The translations under genes were made by a program, and so were the position numbers. From Roseateles toxinivorans (lineage in GTDB: Bacteria; Pseudomonadota; Gammaproteobacteria; Burkholderiales; Burkholderiaceae_C), in contig CAMDHE010000010.1 of assembly GCA_945898095.1 (NCBI GenBank), positions 1-64,000 on the forward strand: 64,000 nucleotides of DNA, in the 5' to 3' direction. This document shows, piece after piece, positions 31,407-41,232 of this stretch. The notes under the pieces were generated by a model. That model had not been told where the DNA came from and did no database searches. It worked only from the letters and a program-made list of their open reading frames with translations. Within the stretch, counting starts at the first letter, position 1; the number at the start of each line of letters is the position of its first letter.

Positions 31407-33794
31407 TCAGGCGGAGACAGTCCTTGCCTGCTGCATGTCGATATAGCCGGCCACCACCTTTTCGATTGCGTCCTGCCGCAGCGTGCGCATGCCTGCTCTT
31501 GAGGCTTCGGCGAAGATCTCGGCGGTCGGCGCACGGGTCTGGATCTTGCGTTTCATGTCGCCGACGTTCTCGAGTACCTCGTAAATTCCCATGCGGCCCT
31601 TGTAACCCCGGCCGGAGCATTGGTCGCAACCGCAGGCTTCGCGGATCGAAATTGCTTCTCCCGGCCTTGCGGCAGCGGCGGCAGCAAGCAGGCGCTGCCT
31701 GCCTTCTTCCGCAGAGATGGCCGTGCCAGCCACATATTCAGCGACCAGTTCATCGAATTCGCGGTCGGTCAGCAACTTCGTCGATGCACATTGCTTGCAC
31801 AAACTGTGGACCAGGCGCTGCGCCACGATGCCGATCAATGAATCGCCGAAGTTCAAGGGATCCATGCCGAGATCAAGCAAGCGGATCACAGATTCGGCGG
31901 CACCATTGGTGTGCAAGGTCGAAAAAACCAGGTGGCCGGTCAGCGAAGCCTCGATGCAGACCCTGGCGGTTTCCTCGTCGCGGACTTCACCGATCATGAT
32001 GACATCTGGGTCGGCTCTCAAAAAAGCCCGCATCGCGGCTGCAAACGTCAGTCCGATCTTGCTATTGACCTGCAATTGACGCAAACCCGACTGGGTGATT
32101 TCAATTGGATCTTCGGCAGTCCATATTTTCCTGCTGCTGGTGTTGATTTCACTCAGCAGAGAGTGCAGGGTGGTCGTTTTCCCGGATCCGGTCGGGCCGC
32201 AGGCCAATAGAAGGCCATAGGGATGGCGCGACAATCGTTTGACTATTTCGGCGTCACGGATCGAAAAACCCAGCTGCGCTAACGGAATCGGTTTGCTCGA
32301 TGCGAGCAAGCGCATCACTACATCCTCAAGGTTGTCATGGGTGGGCAGGATGGCGACACGCAACTCAAGCTTGATCGTGGAAAAATCGCCGAAGTTGATC
32401 TTCCCGTCTTGCGGCCTGCGGCGTTCTGAAATATCGAGTCGGCTCATGACCTTGATCCGAGACACCATCGCTGCCCGCAAGTCCAGCGGCAACAGCAAAT
32501 AGTCCTCGAGATCGCCATCAATCCGGAACCGGATCTTCGACGGCTCTGCTTCGACATTGGCTTCGATATGGATGTCGGAAGCCTTTTGCCGATAGGCATC
32601 GGTGATCATCCGTTTGACCAGCAGCACCACGCTGGAACGTTCGTCGATGGCATTGCTTGGAGCCACCCCACCGTCAACCTTGATCTCTTCCTGTGCCGAA
32701 GCCAGCAAGGCCAGCAGGTCCTGACTCTTGCCTTCGATCCCGCTGCTGGAATTGTCTGGTTGTGGCTTGTCGGCCGTCCTGGATTGCAGTTTGATTTCCC
32801 TGGCGATTCTGGCTTCAATTTGAGATTTTGCGGCCCAGACCAAGGCCACATGGCTGCCAGAAATGAGGGTCAGGCGATCTTCAAGCTCACGATGCATCGG
32901 CACCGCTGATGCAAGATAAAGCGTCCCGGCAATCGACCCCAAGGGTACGACAGCATGTTTGAGGGCCAGTGTCCAGGGGATTTTTGCCAGGGCTGTTGTT
33001 TCGATCTGGAACGCCTCGACATTGACCTCCGGCGTCTTCACCATATAGGCCCGGACATGCTCGAAATCCAATCTGAAGGATTCTGACTTGGCCAGTCTTT
33101 CGTCAATATATTCGCGCAGCCTGCCTGGTTTTTCGGCCAGCAGGCCCTGCAAGGTGGACGAATCTATCAACTTCAGCTCCAACATCGCTTCAGCCACCGG
33201 CAACATTGGCTTCCAGCGCGCCGTCTCCAGCAAGGCCGCCAACTCCTGCATCGTCCTGGCCGGGATGCTTGCCGGCTGCGCCTGGCTTCCTTGAATGGCT
33301 CCGGCTATGGCCAGATCAGCGTTTGGCGGTGTAGATGTAATGTTGTTGTTGGTGCGGTCGACACGAATGCTTTGCAGGGAATTTCTCGGAATCCACTGCG
33401 CCTTGAAACGGAAATCATCCTGCTTGACATAGAGGTAAACGCCACCGGCCTGTTTGTTGAGATAGCCCAAGGTGCTTCCTGCCAAGGTCTTGCCATCGAT
33501 GAAGCTGGCCTGGAACGGCAATTCATCCTCGATGACTTGCCCGGCCAAGGTCTTTTGTGGGCTCGCTTCCAGCAGCAAATTGGCACAAGCCAGGGTGCGG
33601 ATGGCTGCAACGGGTAGGCTGATTTCTCGCCCCATGTGGGCCAGCTTGAGTTCGGATCCTTGCGCCGGAATGTCCCCCACCCTCATCGATGCGTGGATCA
33701 GTTGCCCGTCGAGCAACTGAACTTCCACCTTGAGTCTCGTAGCCTCTGCCTCGGCAGATTCAAAGCGCAATTTTGAGGGCAGCGGCCAGTTCAT
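31407..33794 (-). CDS. GspE/PilB-family secretion or pilus ATPase with unusual N-terminus
   Basis: 795 residues, longer than PilB (about 570). The first 120 or so residues (FIDGKTLAGSTLGYLNKQAG block) do not look like PilB. An MshEN-like domain follows at about 195-330. The motor has Walker A ACGPTGSGKTTTLHSLLS, DPDVIMIGEVRDEETAR (Walker B) and HLVFSTLHTNGAAE. The zinc tetracysteine is present: CKQC, then CGCDQCSGRGYKGRMG. It is an assembly ATPase of the type II/IV superfamily, next to pilU and transcribed after it. No pilin, PilC or PilM-Q gene is nearby, so its role in the pilus is inferred. Confidence 0.85.
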   Translation of the reverse strand: MNWPLPSKLRFESAEAEATRLKVEVQLLDGQLIHASMRVGDIPAQGSELKLAHMGREISLPVAAIRTLACANLLLEASPQKTLAGQVIEDELPFQASFIDGKTLAGSTLGYLNKQAGGVYLYVKQDDFRFKAQWIPRNSLQSIRVDRTNNNITSTPPNADLAIAGAIQGSQAQPASIPARTMQELAALLETARWKPMLPVAEAMLELKLIDSSTLQGLLAEKPGRLREYIDERLAKSESFRLDFEHVRAYMVKTPEVNVEAFQIETTALAKIPWTLALKHAVVPLGSIAGTLYLASAVPMHRELEDRLTLISGSHVALVWAAKSQIEARIAREIKLQSRTADKPQPDNSSSGIEGKSQDLLALLASAQEEIKVDGGVAPSNAIDERSSVVLLVKRMITDAYRQKASDIHIEANVEAEPSKIRFRIDGDLEDYLLLPLDLRAAMVSRIKVMSRLDISERRRPQDGKINFGDFSTIKLELRVAILPTHDNLEDVVMRLLASSKPIPLAQLGFSIRDAEIVKRLSRHPYGLLLACGPTGSGKTTTLHSLLSEINTSSRKIWTAEDPIEITQSGLRQLQVNSKIGLTFAAAMRAFLRADPDVIMIGEVRDEETARVCIEASLTGHLVFSTLHTNGAAESVIRLLDLGMDPLNFGDSLIGIVAQRLVHSLCKQCASTKLLTDREFDELVAEYVAGTAISAEEGRQRLLAAAAAARPGEAISIREACGCDQCSGRGYKGRMGIYEVLENVGDMKRKIQTRAPTAEIFAEASRAGMRTLRQDAIEKVVAGYIDMQQARTVSA

Positions 33795-33811
33795 CGTTGC
33801 TGCGGAATCTG

Positions 33812-34948
33812 CTAACGCTTTATCGACAGGTCGGCAGCATCGGGCATCTTGCCGGCCTTGAGTCTGATCTGAAGCGACAGGTCGGTCTTGGAATCGGCGT
33901 AATCGATCGCCTGGGCCAATGAGATATAGCGCCTTGTGTAGAGGTCATACAAGGATTGATCGAATGTATGCATGCCGAGATCGTTGCTTTTCGCGATCGC
34001 GGCCTTGATCTGGTCGATCTGCCCTTTTTGAATCAGATCGGAAATAAACGGGGACTGCAGCATGATTTCGGTGGCTGGAATCAGACGGTCATCGCTGCCG
34101 TGGATCAAACGCTGCGCAATCACCGCGCGCAGGTTCAGCGACAGGTCCATCAGAGTCTGTTTCCGTGATTCTTCGGGAAAAAAATTGATGATCCGCTCGA
34201 TCGCCTGATTGGCGTTGTTCGAATGCAATGTTGATAAGCAGAGATGGCCGGTTTCAGAGTAATTCATCGCATGTTGCATGGTCTTGCGGTCGCGGATTTC
34301 ACCGATCATGATCACGTCCGGAGACTCGCGCATCGCATGCTTGAGGGCCTCTTCGAAAGAATGGGTGTCAAGGCCGACTTCGCGCTGGTTGACGATGCAT
34401 TGCTTGTGCTGGTGAAGAAATTCGATCGGATCCTCGATCGTCAAAATATGTCCGGGACTGCTTTCATTGCGCGAGTCCAGCATGGCAGCCAGCGTGCTTG
34501 ATTTGCCTGAACCTGCGGCCCCGACCACGAGAATCAGGCCGCGCTTGATGACAGCGAGTTTTTGCAGGATCGCCGGCATCTTCAGCGACGCAACTGACGG
34601 GATGCTGTTCTTGACATAGCGGATGACCATGCTGACATGTCCGCGTTGCAGAAATACATTCAATCTGAAACGTCCGAGTGAATCGATACCCACGGCCAAG
34701 TCAGACTCCAACTCGGTCTCGAATTGACGCATCTGCGCCTCATTCATCATTGAATAAGCGAGCTCCTTGACGCGGGTTGGTGGCAAGGTGGGTAGTCGCA
34801 GCGGTTTCATCACGCCTTCCACCTTGATGGTCGGCACCGCCCCCACGGTCAGGAACAGGTCTGAACCTCCGACCGCCACCATGTACTGCAGAAAGACACC
34901 CAGGTCGTCGGTCAAGGCCGGATGCCTAACGGACTCAAAATCGCTCAT
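33812..34948 (-). CDS. pilU: Pilus retraction ATPase PilU
   Basis: 378 residues from ATG 34948 (MSDFESVRHPALTDDLG); upstream codons are open but unlike the family. GGSDLFLTVGAVPTIKVEG opens the PAS-like domain. Walker A VVGAAGSGKSSTLAAM, the Asp box HILTIEDPIEFLHQHK, Walker B PDVIMIGEIRDRKTM and HLCLSTLHSNNANQAIERI follow. The HQHK element and the overall length are PilU-like rather than PilT-like. It powers or assists pilus retraction, usually together with PilT, which is not in this window. The ATPase gene follows after 17 nt. Confidence 0.92.
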   Translation of the reverse strand: MSDFESVRHPALTDDLGVFLQYMVAVGGSDLFLTVGAVPTIKVEGVMKPLRLPTLPPTRVKELAYSMMNEAQMRQFETELESDLAVGIDSLGRFRLNVFLQRGHVSMVIRYVKNSIPSVASLKMPAILQKLAVIKRGLILVVGAAGSGKSSTLAAMLDSRNESSPGHILTIEDPIEFLHQHKQCIVNQREVGLDTHSFEEALKHAMRESPDVIMIGEIRDRKTMQHAMNYSETGHLCLSTLHSNNANQAIERIINFFPEESRKQTLMDLSLNLRAVIAQRLIHGSDDRLIPATEIMLQSPFISDLIQKGQIDQIKAAIAKSNDLGMHTFDQSLYDLYTRRYISLAQAIDYADSKTDLSLQIRLKAGKMPDAADLSIKR

Positions 34949-35208
34949 CGACGAACTCCGATCGACTTTTCCAGAACTTGTCCGAACGACCGGGCAACTG
35001 GAGCGTTTGATTTGCTTAGGCGGCGGTTTCGCTAGAGCCTTGTCGCTGATTGAAGCAGAGATGGAAAATGCCGCCATGGCAACTGCTTGCTCGGCGCTGC
35101 GGCAATGGGCTCGAAAATCCGCCTGTCCAATGCTGCCGGCCAGCCTGTTTGAACTCTATGCGAAGCAATCAGGCTTGACAAGTTTGCTCAGGGGGGGCTG
35201 CCCTGGCT

Positions 35209-35748
35209 TCAAATCCTGCCCGGGGGAGCTTGCCTGACTGCTGCGCTGATTCTCAGCAACCGATCGCGCTGGCTGCTGTTCGGCTTTTGACTCAGGACGA
35301 TCGCCAGCCATGCGGATGGATTTGCTGGTTCGGCAGCTGATCGCCCTTCGAGGGCTGCCTTCATCTGCTGCAACTTCAACTCGCGTCTGGCCGCCTGTTG
35401 TTCCGGTGCGCAATCGCAGTCCAGCGCAATCTCGAGTTGTAAAAGCAACAAGTCCAGTGCCGGTTCTGCCAGGTTGGCGGCCTGTTGTTGCCAGCGCTGT
35501 GACATTGCTTGCTCCCAAGCCGCAGGCAGACCCGGCAAGGCGGCCCAGCGCTGATCCAGGTCTGAGCTGTCTGCGGCGTCGGATTCCCGTTCTTCACATA
35601 GGCTGATCCTGGCTGACAGGCCGTCGCAATGGGCTTGCCAGGGCTTCTTCGCGTTCTCCGCCAACTGCTTGATGGCTGCTGCCCGAGCCTGATCGAACTG
35701 GGTTTCAACGCCTTCGGAGGCGTTGCGCGGCAATGGTGCACATTGGCG
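35209..35748 (-). pseudogene. C-terminal part of the DUF349 protein beyond an in-frame amber stop
   Basis: This 179-codon stretch is in the same frame as the DUF349 gene and follows its TAG directly, with no stop until 35209. It reads RQCAPLPRNASEGVETQF and later LLLQLEIALDCDCAPEQQAARR plus a C-terminal helix, which resembles the usual end of long betaproteobacterial DUF349 proteins. It has no ATG near its beginning (a TTG at 35733 is the first possible start). So it is either a detached remnant, a separately started fragment, or part of a full protein made by readthrough or after correction of a sequence error. Confidence 0.7.
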
Positions 35749-37860
35749 CTAGGCGCGGTCAATTTGCTGCAAAGCCTGCGCTGCGCCTTCAGAGTTGTTT
35801 CCTTCAGCCAGATCGAACAATTGCGCCAGCAATGCTTGGCGCTGCTGAAGATTGCTCGACAGCTCGCTTTCGCGCGCATTGAAAGCGGCTTCGCGCTGAG
35901 CGAATACCGCATCGGTCGCTTGTTTGAACCGGGTCCACAAAGCGTTTTCTACTGCCCGGGCGAGTGGCAAGGCGCGCGCCTGCTCCTGCCATTCGGCCTG
36001 CAAGTCTTTGGTGCGCAGGGCGGCATCGCGCATCGGCGTGCCTTGCTTGGAATCGGCGAGCAGGCCATCGGCACGCAGGATCAATTGCAGCCGACGATCT
36101 TCGGCACTACGACGGGCAGCCTGCAGCGGCGCCTCAAGGCGCTCAAGGCTAGCCACCAGTCTTGTCTGCAAGGCTTGGCGCGCTGCGAGCGGAATGCTGT
36201 GTTCAAGCGGGCCGAGCTTGCGCCAAGCCTGCTGGAAATCTGCCAGCCCACGAATGACCGTTTTCCAATCAATCATCATGCCTGGTTCACCCGGGAGTTG
36301 CGCGGGGACGGCGTCAAGCTGATCCAACAGCCTTGAGCGCGCCAGCAGATTCTCTTCCCGGCGTGCTTGCGCCGCCGCTTGTTGCGCGGCAATTGGCTCA
36401 TAGGCAATTTGCAAGGCTCCGTTGAAACTTTGCCATTGCTCCGCGTTGGTCAACAGCGCGGATTCTTTCCATCGACGGCGCAATTGATTGATTGCATCCC
36501 GATGGGCCTGCAGGTTCAATCGGACTGCGTTCGGGGTTTCTACATCTACCGTTGTCAATGTTGTCTCTGACGGCTCGGACGCTTCAGGCAAGTCAATCAC
36601 CGCTGGTTGATGTGCAAGGCTTGGCGGATTTGCCGCCAGCGTCAACCTTGCCATTGCCTGGGCTTCGTTGATCATGGCATCGACGGCGCGCTCGCTGCTC
36701 CATTGCTGCCAGCTCTTGAGCCGTTGATGCTCAGCCTGCAGGGTCAGGTAGCGCGCCCGCAGTGCCTCCCCAACATCGCTGATTGACTTCAGCAGTTCAT
36801 CGATGTTCAGCAGTTGCTGCTGCAACTCCGCCAGATGGCCGGCAGCTATCGCCGCTTCAGCTTGTTGCATCAGCAAGTCCAGGCTGTGCAATTGCTCGGG
36901 CCGTTTGCTGTCCGGCTGTCGGGCGATGGGTAGCGCGACGCGCGCAGGTTCGCGCCCGGATTGCCATTGTTGGAAACGCTGTTCCAGCAGCCGGCTCAAT
37001 GCCGGGTAGGGGATCGGTGGCAACGAATCCCAACTGGGCAAGTCCGTTGCGGGCAATACAGCTGCATTGAACCAGGCCAGCCTGGCTTCGAACAGATCGC
37101 TGCATTGAAGCGCGGCCTCGAGTGCCCTGCAATCCTGTTCAGCAGCTTGGGGCTCGGGGCAGTTTCCCACCAGAGCGAGCAATGCTTGCTTGCTTTCAGC
37201 GATTCCAGCAACTTCGCCGTGGCTGACTGCTTCAGCGCAGCTGCCCTGCCATTGTTTCAAGGCGCGGTTGCTGTCAAGGCGCCAGCGCTGCAGGCGCTGC
37301 TGAGTCTCGCTGCGTTCGCGCATCGAGGCATTCAATTGATCACTCAAGGCCTTGAACCGGACTTGCTGCGCAGGATCGAGCGCCAATGGGTCGAGTGCCT
37401 GCCAGTCACGATCCAGCGCCAGCAGCCGGTTCACCGGAATCGTCGTTTCTTCGCCGCCTATTTTCAAAGCGGCTTCAATCAGCAATTGCGCCTTGGCCCG
37501 GGTCAGGCGTTGGGCGACCAATTGATCCAGGCGCAGCTTGGCCGCGCGGTGGACGCGGCGGTCGTGGTTGCGCATTGCTCGTTCCGCCTGCTTCAGCGCA
37601 GTTTCTGTGCTCAGGCCTTGAATCGCAGCAATCTTGATGTCGAACAATGGCGCGTCCTGGGCCACCAGCCACAGCGCTGCATCGTCGCCCTGGGCCGCGG
37701 CAAGCAAGGGTCCCCATTTGCCTCTGGCATCTTCGGCCTGTTTTGCCTTGGCCGCAGATTTTTGAACCGTTGCAAGCTGGTTCTGCGCTGCAGAAACCTG
37801 CACAGGCGCAGGATTTGACGCGACATCGCGCCCGATTTTTTTCAAGAACCAACTCAGCAT
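35749..37860 (-). CDS. DUF349-domain protein, interrupted by an amber codon
   Basis: 703 residues from ATG 37860 (MLSWFLKKIGRD), the family-like start; the frame is open to 38052. It is a long, helical, glutamine- and alanine-rich protein with repeats of the DUF349 type (RRRWKESALLTNAEQWQSFN, RKLGPLEHSIPLAARQAL, WTRFKQATDAVFAQREAAF). DUF349 proteins are cytoplasmic with no settled function. The TAG at 35749-35751 cuts it about 180 codons before the point where the homologous frame really ends. Located next to suhB. Confidence 0.8.
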   Translation of the reverse strand: MLSWFLKKIGRDVASNPAPVQVSAAQNQLATVQKSAAKAKQAEDARGKWGPLLAAAQGDDAALWLVAQDAPLFDIKIAAIQGLSTETALKQAERAMRNHDRRVHRAAKLRLDQLVAQRLTRAKAQLLIEAALKIGGEETTIPVNRLLALDRDWQALDPLALDPAQQVRFKALSDQLNASMRERSETQQRLQRWRLDSNRALKQWQGSCAEAVSHGEVAGIAESKQALLALVGNCPEPQAAEQDCRALEAALQCSDLFEARLAWFNAAVLPATDLPSWDSLPPIPYPALSRLLEQRFQQWQSGREPARVALPIARQPDSKRPEQLHSLDLLMQQAEAAIAAGHLAELQQQLLNIDELLKSISDVGEALRARYLTLQAEHQRLKSWQQWSSERAVDAMINEAQAMARLTLAANPPSLAHQPAVIDLPEASEPSETTLTTVDVETPNAVRLNLQAHRDAINQLRRRWKESALLTNAEQWQSFNGALQIAYEPIAAQQAAAQARREENLLARSRLLDQLDAVPAQLPGEPGMMIDWKTVIRGLADFQQAWRKLGPLEHSIPLAARQALQTRLVASLERLEAPLQAARRSAEDRRLQLILRADGLLADSKQGTPMRDAALRTKDLQAEWQEQARALPLARAVENALWTRFKQATDAVFAQREAAFNARESELSSNLQQRQALLAQLFDLAEGNNSEGAAQALQQIDRA

Positions 37861-37921
37861 GGTAGGGCGGTCAAACCGCAGTTCAGGTGGATCGGTCGGT
37901 CGAGGCTGTGCGGTGGCAAGC

Positions 37922-38872
37922 TCAGCTGGCGTCGTCATCCACAGTCTTGCGGACTCGAACGGCGGCGCGCTTCTCAGGCAATTCCGCTGCTGCAGCGATG
38001 GCGGATTCGACCGTCTGTTCTGGCTTGGCAGGCTCGGCCAGCGCAGCTTCATCAGCCTTGATCACTCGGGTGTAGGGGGCCAGGATTTGTACCAGTTGGC
38101 CGTAGATTTTCGGATTGCCTGCCATCACTTCGCGTTGATGCAGATAGTCGGACTCCCCAGTGAAATTGCCAACCAGTCCGCCCGCCTCGGTAACGATCAA
38201 TGATCCGGCGGCCACATCCCATGGGCTCAGGCCAGTCTCGAAAAATGCGTCGTAATAACCAGCGGCGACATAGCAGAGGTCGAGCGCGGCTGAGCCAGGA
38301 CGGCGCAAGCCGGCACATTGCGTCATCACTTCCTCGAACATTTTCATGTAACGCTTGAAGTTGTCACCACGCCGGAAAGGGAATCCAGTGCCGATCAGGG
38401 CATCGCTCATGCGGGTGCGCTTGGAGACGCGCAGGCGTCGGTCGTTCATGAAAGCGCCACGCCCCTTGGTTGCATAAAAGAGGTCATTGCGTGTCGGGTC
38501 ATAGACCACCGACTGTTGCACCATGCCGCGGTGCGTCAAGGCGATCGATACGCAGTACATCGGCAAGCCATGGATGAAATTGGTCGTGCCGTCCAACGGG
38601 TCGATGATCCAAATGAATTCAGAATCCTTGGCGCCGCGCGCTCGACCCGATTCTTCGGCCAGGATGCCATGGTCAGGATAGGCTTGCAGCAGCGTGTCGA
38701 TGATCACGTTTTCAGCGGCATGGTCCACCTCGGTCACGAAATCATTGGGTGCCTTGGTATTGATCTTGAGGAGATCGAGGTCCATCGAAGCACGGTTGAT
38801 GATCGAGCCTGCCGCGCGGGCCGCCTTGATCGCGACATTGAGCATTGGGTGAAGGGAAGCTTGCTGCGTCAT
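37922..38872 (-). CDS. suhB: Inositol-1-monophosphatase family protein SuhB
   Basis: 316 residues. [18 protein letters not shown] at the start, the metal sites ILAEESG and [15 protein letters not shown], and [16 protein letters not shown] are the full SuhB set. The family removes phosphate from myo-inositol 1-phosphate; SuhB also joins the NusB/NusG antitermination complex on rRNA. About 45 alanine- and charge-rich residues ([19 protein letters not shown] onwards) extend past the usual 267-residue end. Divergent from trmJ as in many betaproteobacteria. Confidence 0.94.
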   Translation of the reverse strand: MTQQASLHPMLNVAIKAARAAGSIINRASMDLDLLKINTKAPNDFVTEVDHAAENVIIDTLLQAYPDHGILAEESGRARGAKDSEFIWIIDPLDGTTNFIHGLPMYCVSIALTHRGMVQQSVVYDPTRNDLFYATKGRGAFMNDRRLRVSKRTRMSDALIGTGFPFRRGDNFKRYMKMFEEVMTQCAGLRRPGSAALDLCYVAAGYYDAFFETGLSPWDVAAGSLIVTEAGGLVGNFTGESDYLHQREVMAGNPKIYGQLVQILAPYTRVIKADEAALAEPAKPEQTVESAIAAAAELPEKRAAVRVRKTVDDDAS

Positions 38873-39032
38873 GCGGGGAACCTGCGACTGGAGGGAGGGC
38901 TGATCAGATGCTGATCGGGTGGACTGGCGGGTAAAAAGAGCGTTTGGCAGCGGTCGCCGGACTGATGGCGATCCTGCGGATAATCGAACATTTTAACCTT
39001 GTGCAAAAGCTGAGGCTTTGCCCGGCAAAGAC

Positions 39033-39743
39033 ATGACCCGATTTGTATTGATCCAGACCAGCCATCCCGGCAATGTCGGAGCTGCCGCGCGCGCAATGAA
39101 GGTCATGGGATTTTCCGAGCTGGTGCTGGTAGCGCCGCGTTTCCCCGATGTGTTGTGCCAGGAGGAGGCCCTGGCCATGGCCAGCGGCGCGACCGACATC
39201 CTGGCGCAAGCACGCATCGTCGACCACCTTGAGGAGGCGCTCGACGGCATCACATTCGCTTGCGCAACGGCGATGACGCCGCGAGATTTCGGTCCACCGT
39301 TGCGCGAGCCGCGGTCGCTGTTCAGCGAGCTGGCCTCGGGCGGTCATCAACTTGCCCTGGTTTTCGGCTCCGAACGCTACGGTATGAGCAATGAGGATGT
39401 CTATCGTTGTCATGCTGTGCTGTCGATTCCGACCCATCCTGACTATGGATCGCTCAATCTGGCGCAGGCGGTGCAGTTGCTGGCCTATGACTGGCGTCAG
39501 GCCTTGGGCGGCTTTGATGTGCAAGCCAGAACGCCCGACCCGAACCTGGCCGACGGTTTGGCGATCCAGGGGCTGCTGGCGCATTTGCAGGGTTCCCTGG
39601 AGGCGATCGGCTACCTCGACCCTGCGGCGCCGAAAAAGTTGATGCCGCGCTTGAATCAATTGTTCAACCGGGCGCAACTGACCAGCGAGGAGGTCCATAT
39701 CCTGCGCGGCATTGCGCGTGCGATGGTGACGCTGCCCCGCTAA
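39033..39743 (+). CDS. trmJ: tRNA (cytidine/uridine-2'-O-)-methyltransferase TrmJ
   Basis: 236 residues from ATG 39033 (MTRFVLIQTSHPGNVGAAAR); a TTG five codons earlier is less likely. SPOUT knot motifs: NVGAAARAMKVMGF, LVFGSERYGMSNED and IPTHPDYGSLNLAQAVQ, the last two forming the S-adenosylmethionine pocket. TrmJ methylates the 2'-O of position 32 in several tRNAs. The C-terminal helical extension is present. It faces suhB and precedes cysE. Confidence 0.93.
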   Translation: MTRFVLIQTSHPGNVGAAARAMKVMGFSELVLVAPRFPDVLCQEEALAMASGATDILAQARIVDHLEEALDGITFACATAMTPRDFGPPLREPRSLFSELASGGHQLALVFGSERYGMSNEDVYRCHAVLSIPTHPDYGSLNLAQAVQLLAYDWRQALGGFDVQARTPDPNLADGLAIQGLLAHLQGSLEAIGYLDPAAPKKLMPRLNQLFNRAQLTSEEVHILRGIARAMVTLPR

Positions 39744-39839
39744 ACTCAAGGCTGAAAGCCCTCAAATCAAGGCGTGACAACGGTCTTCACCTGGTCGTCG
39801 AGTCGATTTACGCAAGTCTTCAACAAGCAGAAAAAATTC

Positions 39840-40616
39840 ATGTTCCAGCGTCTCAGAGAAGACATCGCCTGCATCCTTGAACGCGACCCGGCGGCTCGCA
39901 CCGGCTGGGAGGTCCTGACCTGCTATCCAGGTCTGCATGCCTTGCTGTTGCATCGTCGTGCCCATTGGTGCTGGCAGCATCGGCTGAAATGGCTGGGGCG
40001 CTTCGTCTCACATCTTTCCCGCTGGTTGACCGGGATCGAGATTCATCCCGGCGCGACGATTTCGCGCAAGGTCTTTATCGACCACGGCATGGGTATCGTG
40101 ATTGGCGAGATGGCAGAAATCGGTGAGGGTTGCACGATTTACCAGGGCGTCACGCTGGGTGGTACTGCGTTGGTTAAAGGCGCCAAGCGCCATCCAACGC
40201 TGGAGGCCGGCGTCATCGTCGGTGCCAATGCCTGTGTGCTCGGTGGCTTTACCGTTGGCGCTGGCGCCCGCATCGGTTCGGGCGCGGTGGTGACCCGCCC
40301 GGTGCCGGCAGGCGCTACCGCCGTCGGTAATCCGGCGCGCATCATCGAGGCCAAGGTCGAGGCGCAGCGCGAACTGATTGCTGCGCAAGTGGGGTTCTCG
40401 GCCTACGGCGTGACACAGGGCGATGACCCGGTGGCGCAGGCGATGCGCGGCCTGATCGACAACGCCGCAGGCCATGAGCACCAGATCGCGCTGCTCTGGC
40501 AAGCGATATCCAAGTTGTCGATCGCCTCGACCGCAACGCTCCAGGACTGTGTTCCGCAGGACGCCCAGCAGGCCGAGGTTTTCGATGCGGCGTCGCTGAG
40601 CCGCCTGGTCAAATAG
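39840..40616 (+). CDS. cysE: Serine O-acetyltransferase CysE
   Basis: 258 residues from ATG 39840 (MFQRLREDIACILERDPAAR). A helical N-terminal domain is followed by left-handed beta-helix repeats: IEIHPGATISRKVFIDHGMG and VIGEMAEIGEGCTIYQGVTL. His in FIDHGMG is a catalytic base candidate. It acetylates serine with acetyl-CoA, the first step of cysteine synthesis. It is the long form. Its end overlaps the convergent mogA end by 8 nt. Confidence 0.94.
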   Translation: MFQRLREDIACILERDPAARTGWEVLTCYPGLHALLLHRRAHWCWQHRLKWLGRFVSHLSRWLTGIEIHPGATISRKVFIDHGMGIVIGEMAEIGEGCTIYQGVTLGGTALVKGAKRHPTLEAGVIVGANACVLGGFTVGAGARIGSGAVVTRPVPAGATAVGNPARIIEAKVEAQRELIAAQVGFSAYGVTQGDDPVAQAMRGLIDNAAGHEHQIALLWQAISKLSIASTATLQDCVPQDAQQAEVFDAASLSRLVK

Positions 40617-41232
40617 CCTTGCCTGGCGTCCGCTCAGGACGCTGTGCTGATTTGGGCCTGAAGGCTTTCACGACAGCTTCGCGCGTTTCCAGATAGGGTC
40701 CGCCCAGCAGGTCGATGCAATAAGGCACGGCAGCGAAAATGCCCGGCATCAGGCTTGCGCCGGACGGGTCTTTCAGTCCTTCGAGGGTCTGGGCAATCGC
40801 TTTCGGTTGTCCAGGCAGGTTGATGATCAGGGCGGTCCCGCGGATCACCGCGACCTGCCGCGACAGAATTGCGGTGGGCACGAATTGCAAGGAGATTTGC
40901 CGCATTTGCTCGCCGAAGCCGGGCATTTCCTTGTCTGCGACATCGCGTGTCGCTTCAGGCGTGACATCACGCAGCGCCGGTCCGGTGCCGCCGGTGGTAA
41001 GAACCAGGTCGCAGCCTGACGCGTCGACCAGTTCGCGCATGGTCTGCGCGATCAGCGCACGCTCATCCGGAATCAGCCGGGGCTCGAACGCAATCGGGTT
41101 CAGCAATGCCTGTTTCAGCCAATCCTGCAAGGCCGGCAAGCCCAGATCCTGATAAACGCCGCTGGAGGCGCGGTCGCTGATCGAAATGATGCCGATCCTG
41201 ACCGGGTCGAATGGTTCTTGCTGGTCATTCAT
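40609..41232 (-). CDS. mogA: Molybdopterin adenylyltransferase MogA
   Basis: 207 residues from ATG 41232; earlier codons belong to a shadow inside darP. VRIGIISISDRASSGVYQD, LVLTTGGTGPALRDVTPEAT and the end of the fold around GTALIINLPGQPKAIAQTLE identify MogA. It adenylates molybdopterin before molybdenum insertion. The start overlaps the end of darP by 8 nt, so the two are co-transcribed. Confidence 0.94.
   Translation of the reverse strand: MNDQQEPFDPVRIGIISISDRASSGVYQDLGLPALQDWLKQALLNPIAFEPRLIPDERALIAQTMRELVDASGCDLVLTTGGTGPALRDVTPEATRDVADKEMPGFGEQMRQISLQFVPTAILSRQVAVIRGTALIINLPGQPKAIAQTLEGLKDPSGASLMPGIFAAVPYCIDLLGGPYLETREAVVKAFRPKSAQRPERTPGKAI

Noticed and set aside
35191-35197. Run of seven G as a possible frameshift site for the DUF349 gene
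   Set aside because: It lies beyond the stop at 35209 of the DUF349 frame, and the interruption is a nonsense codon without frame change.
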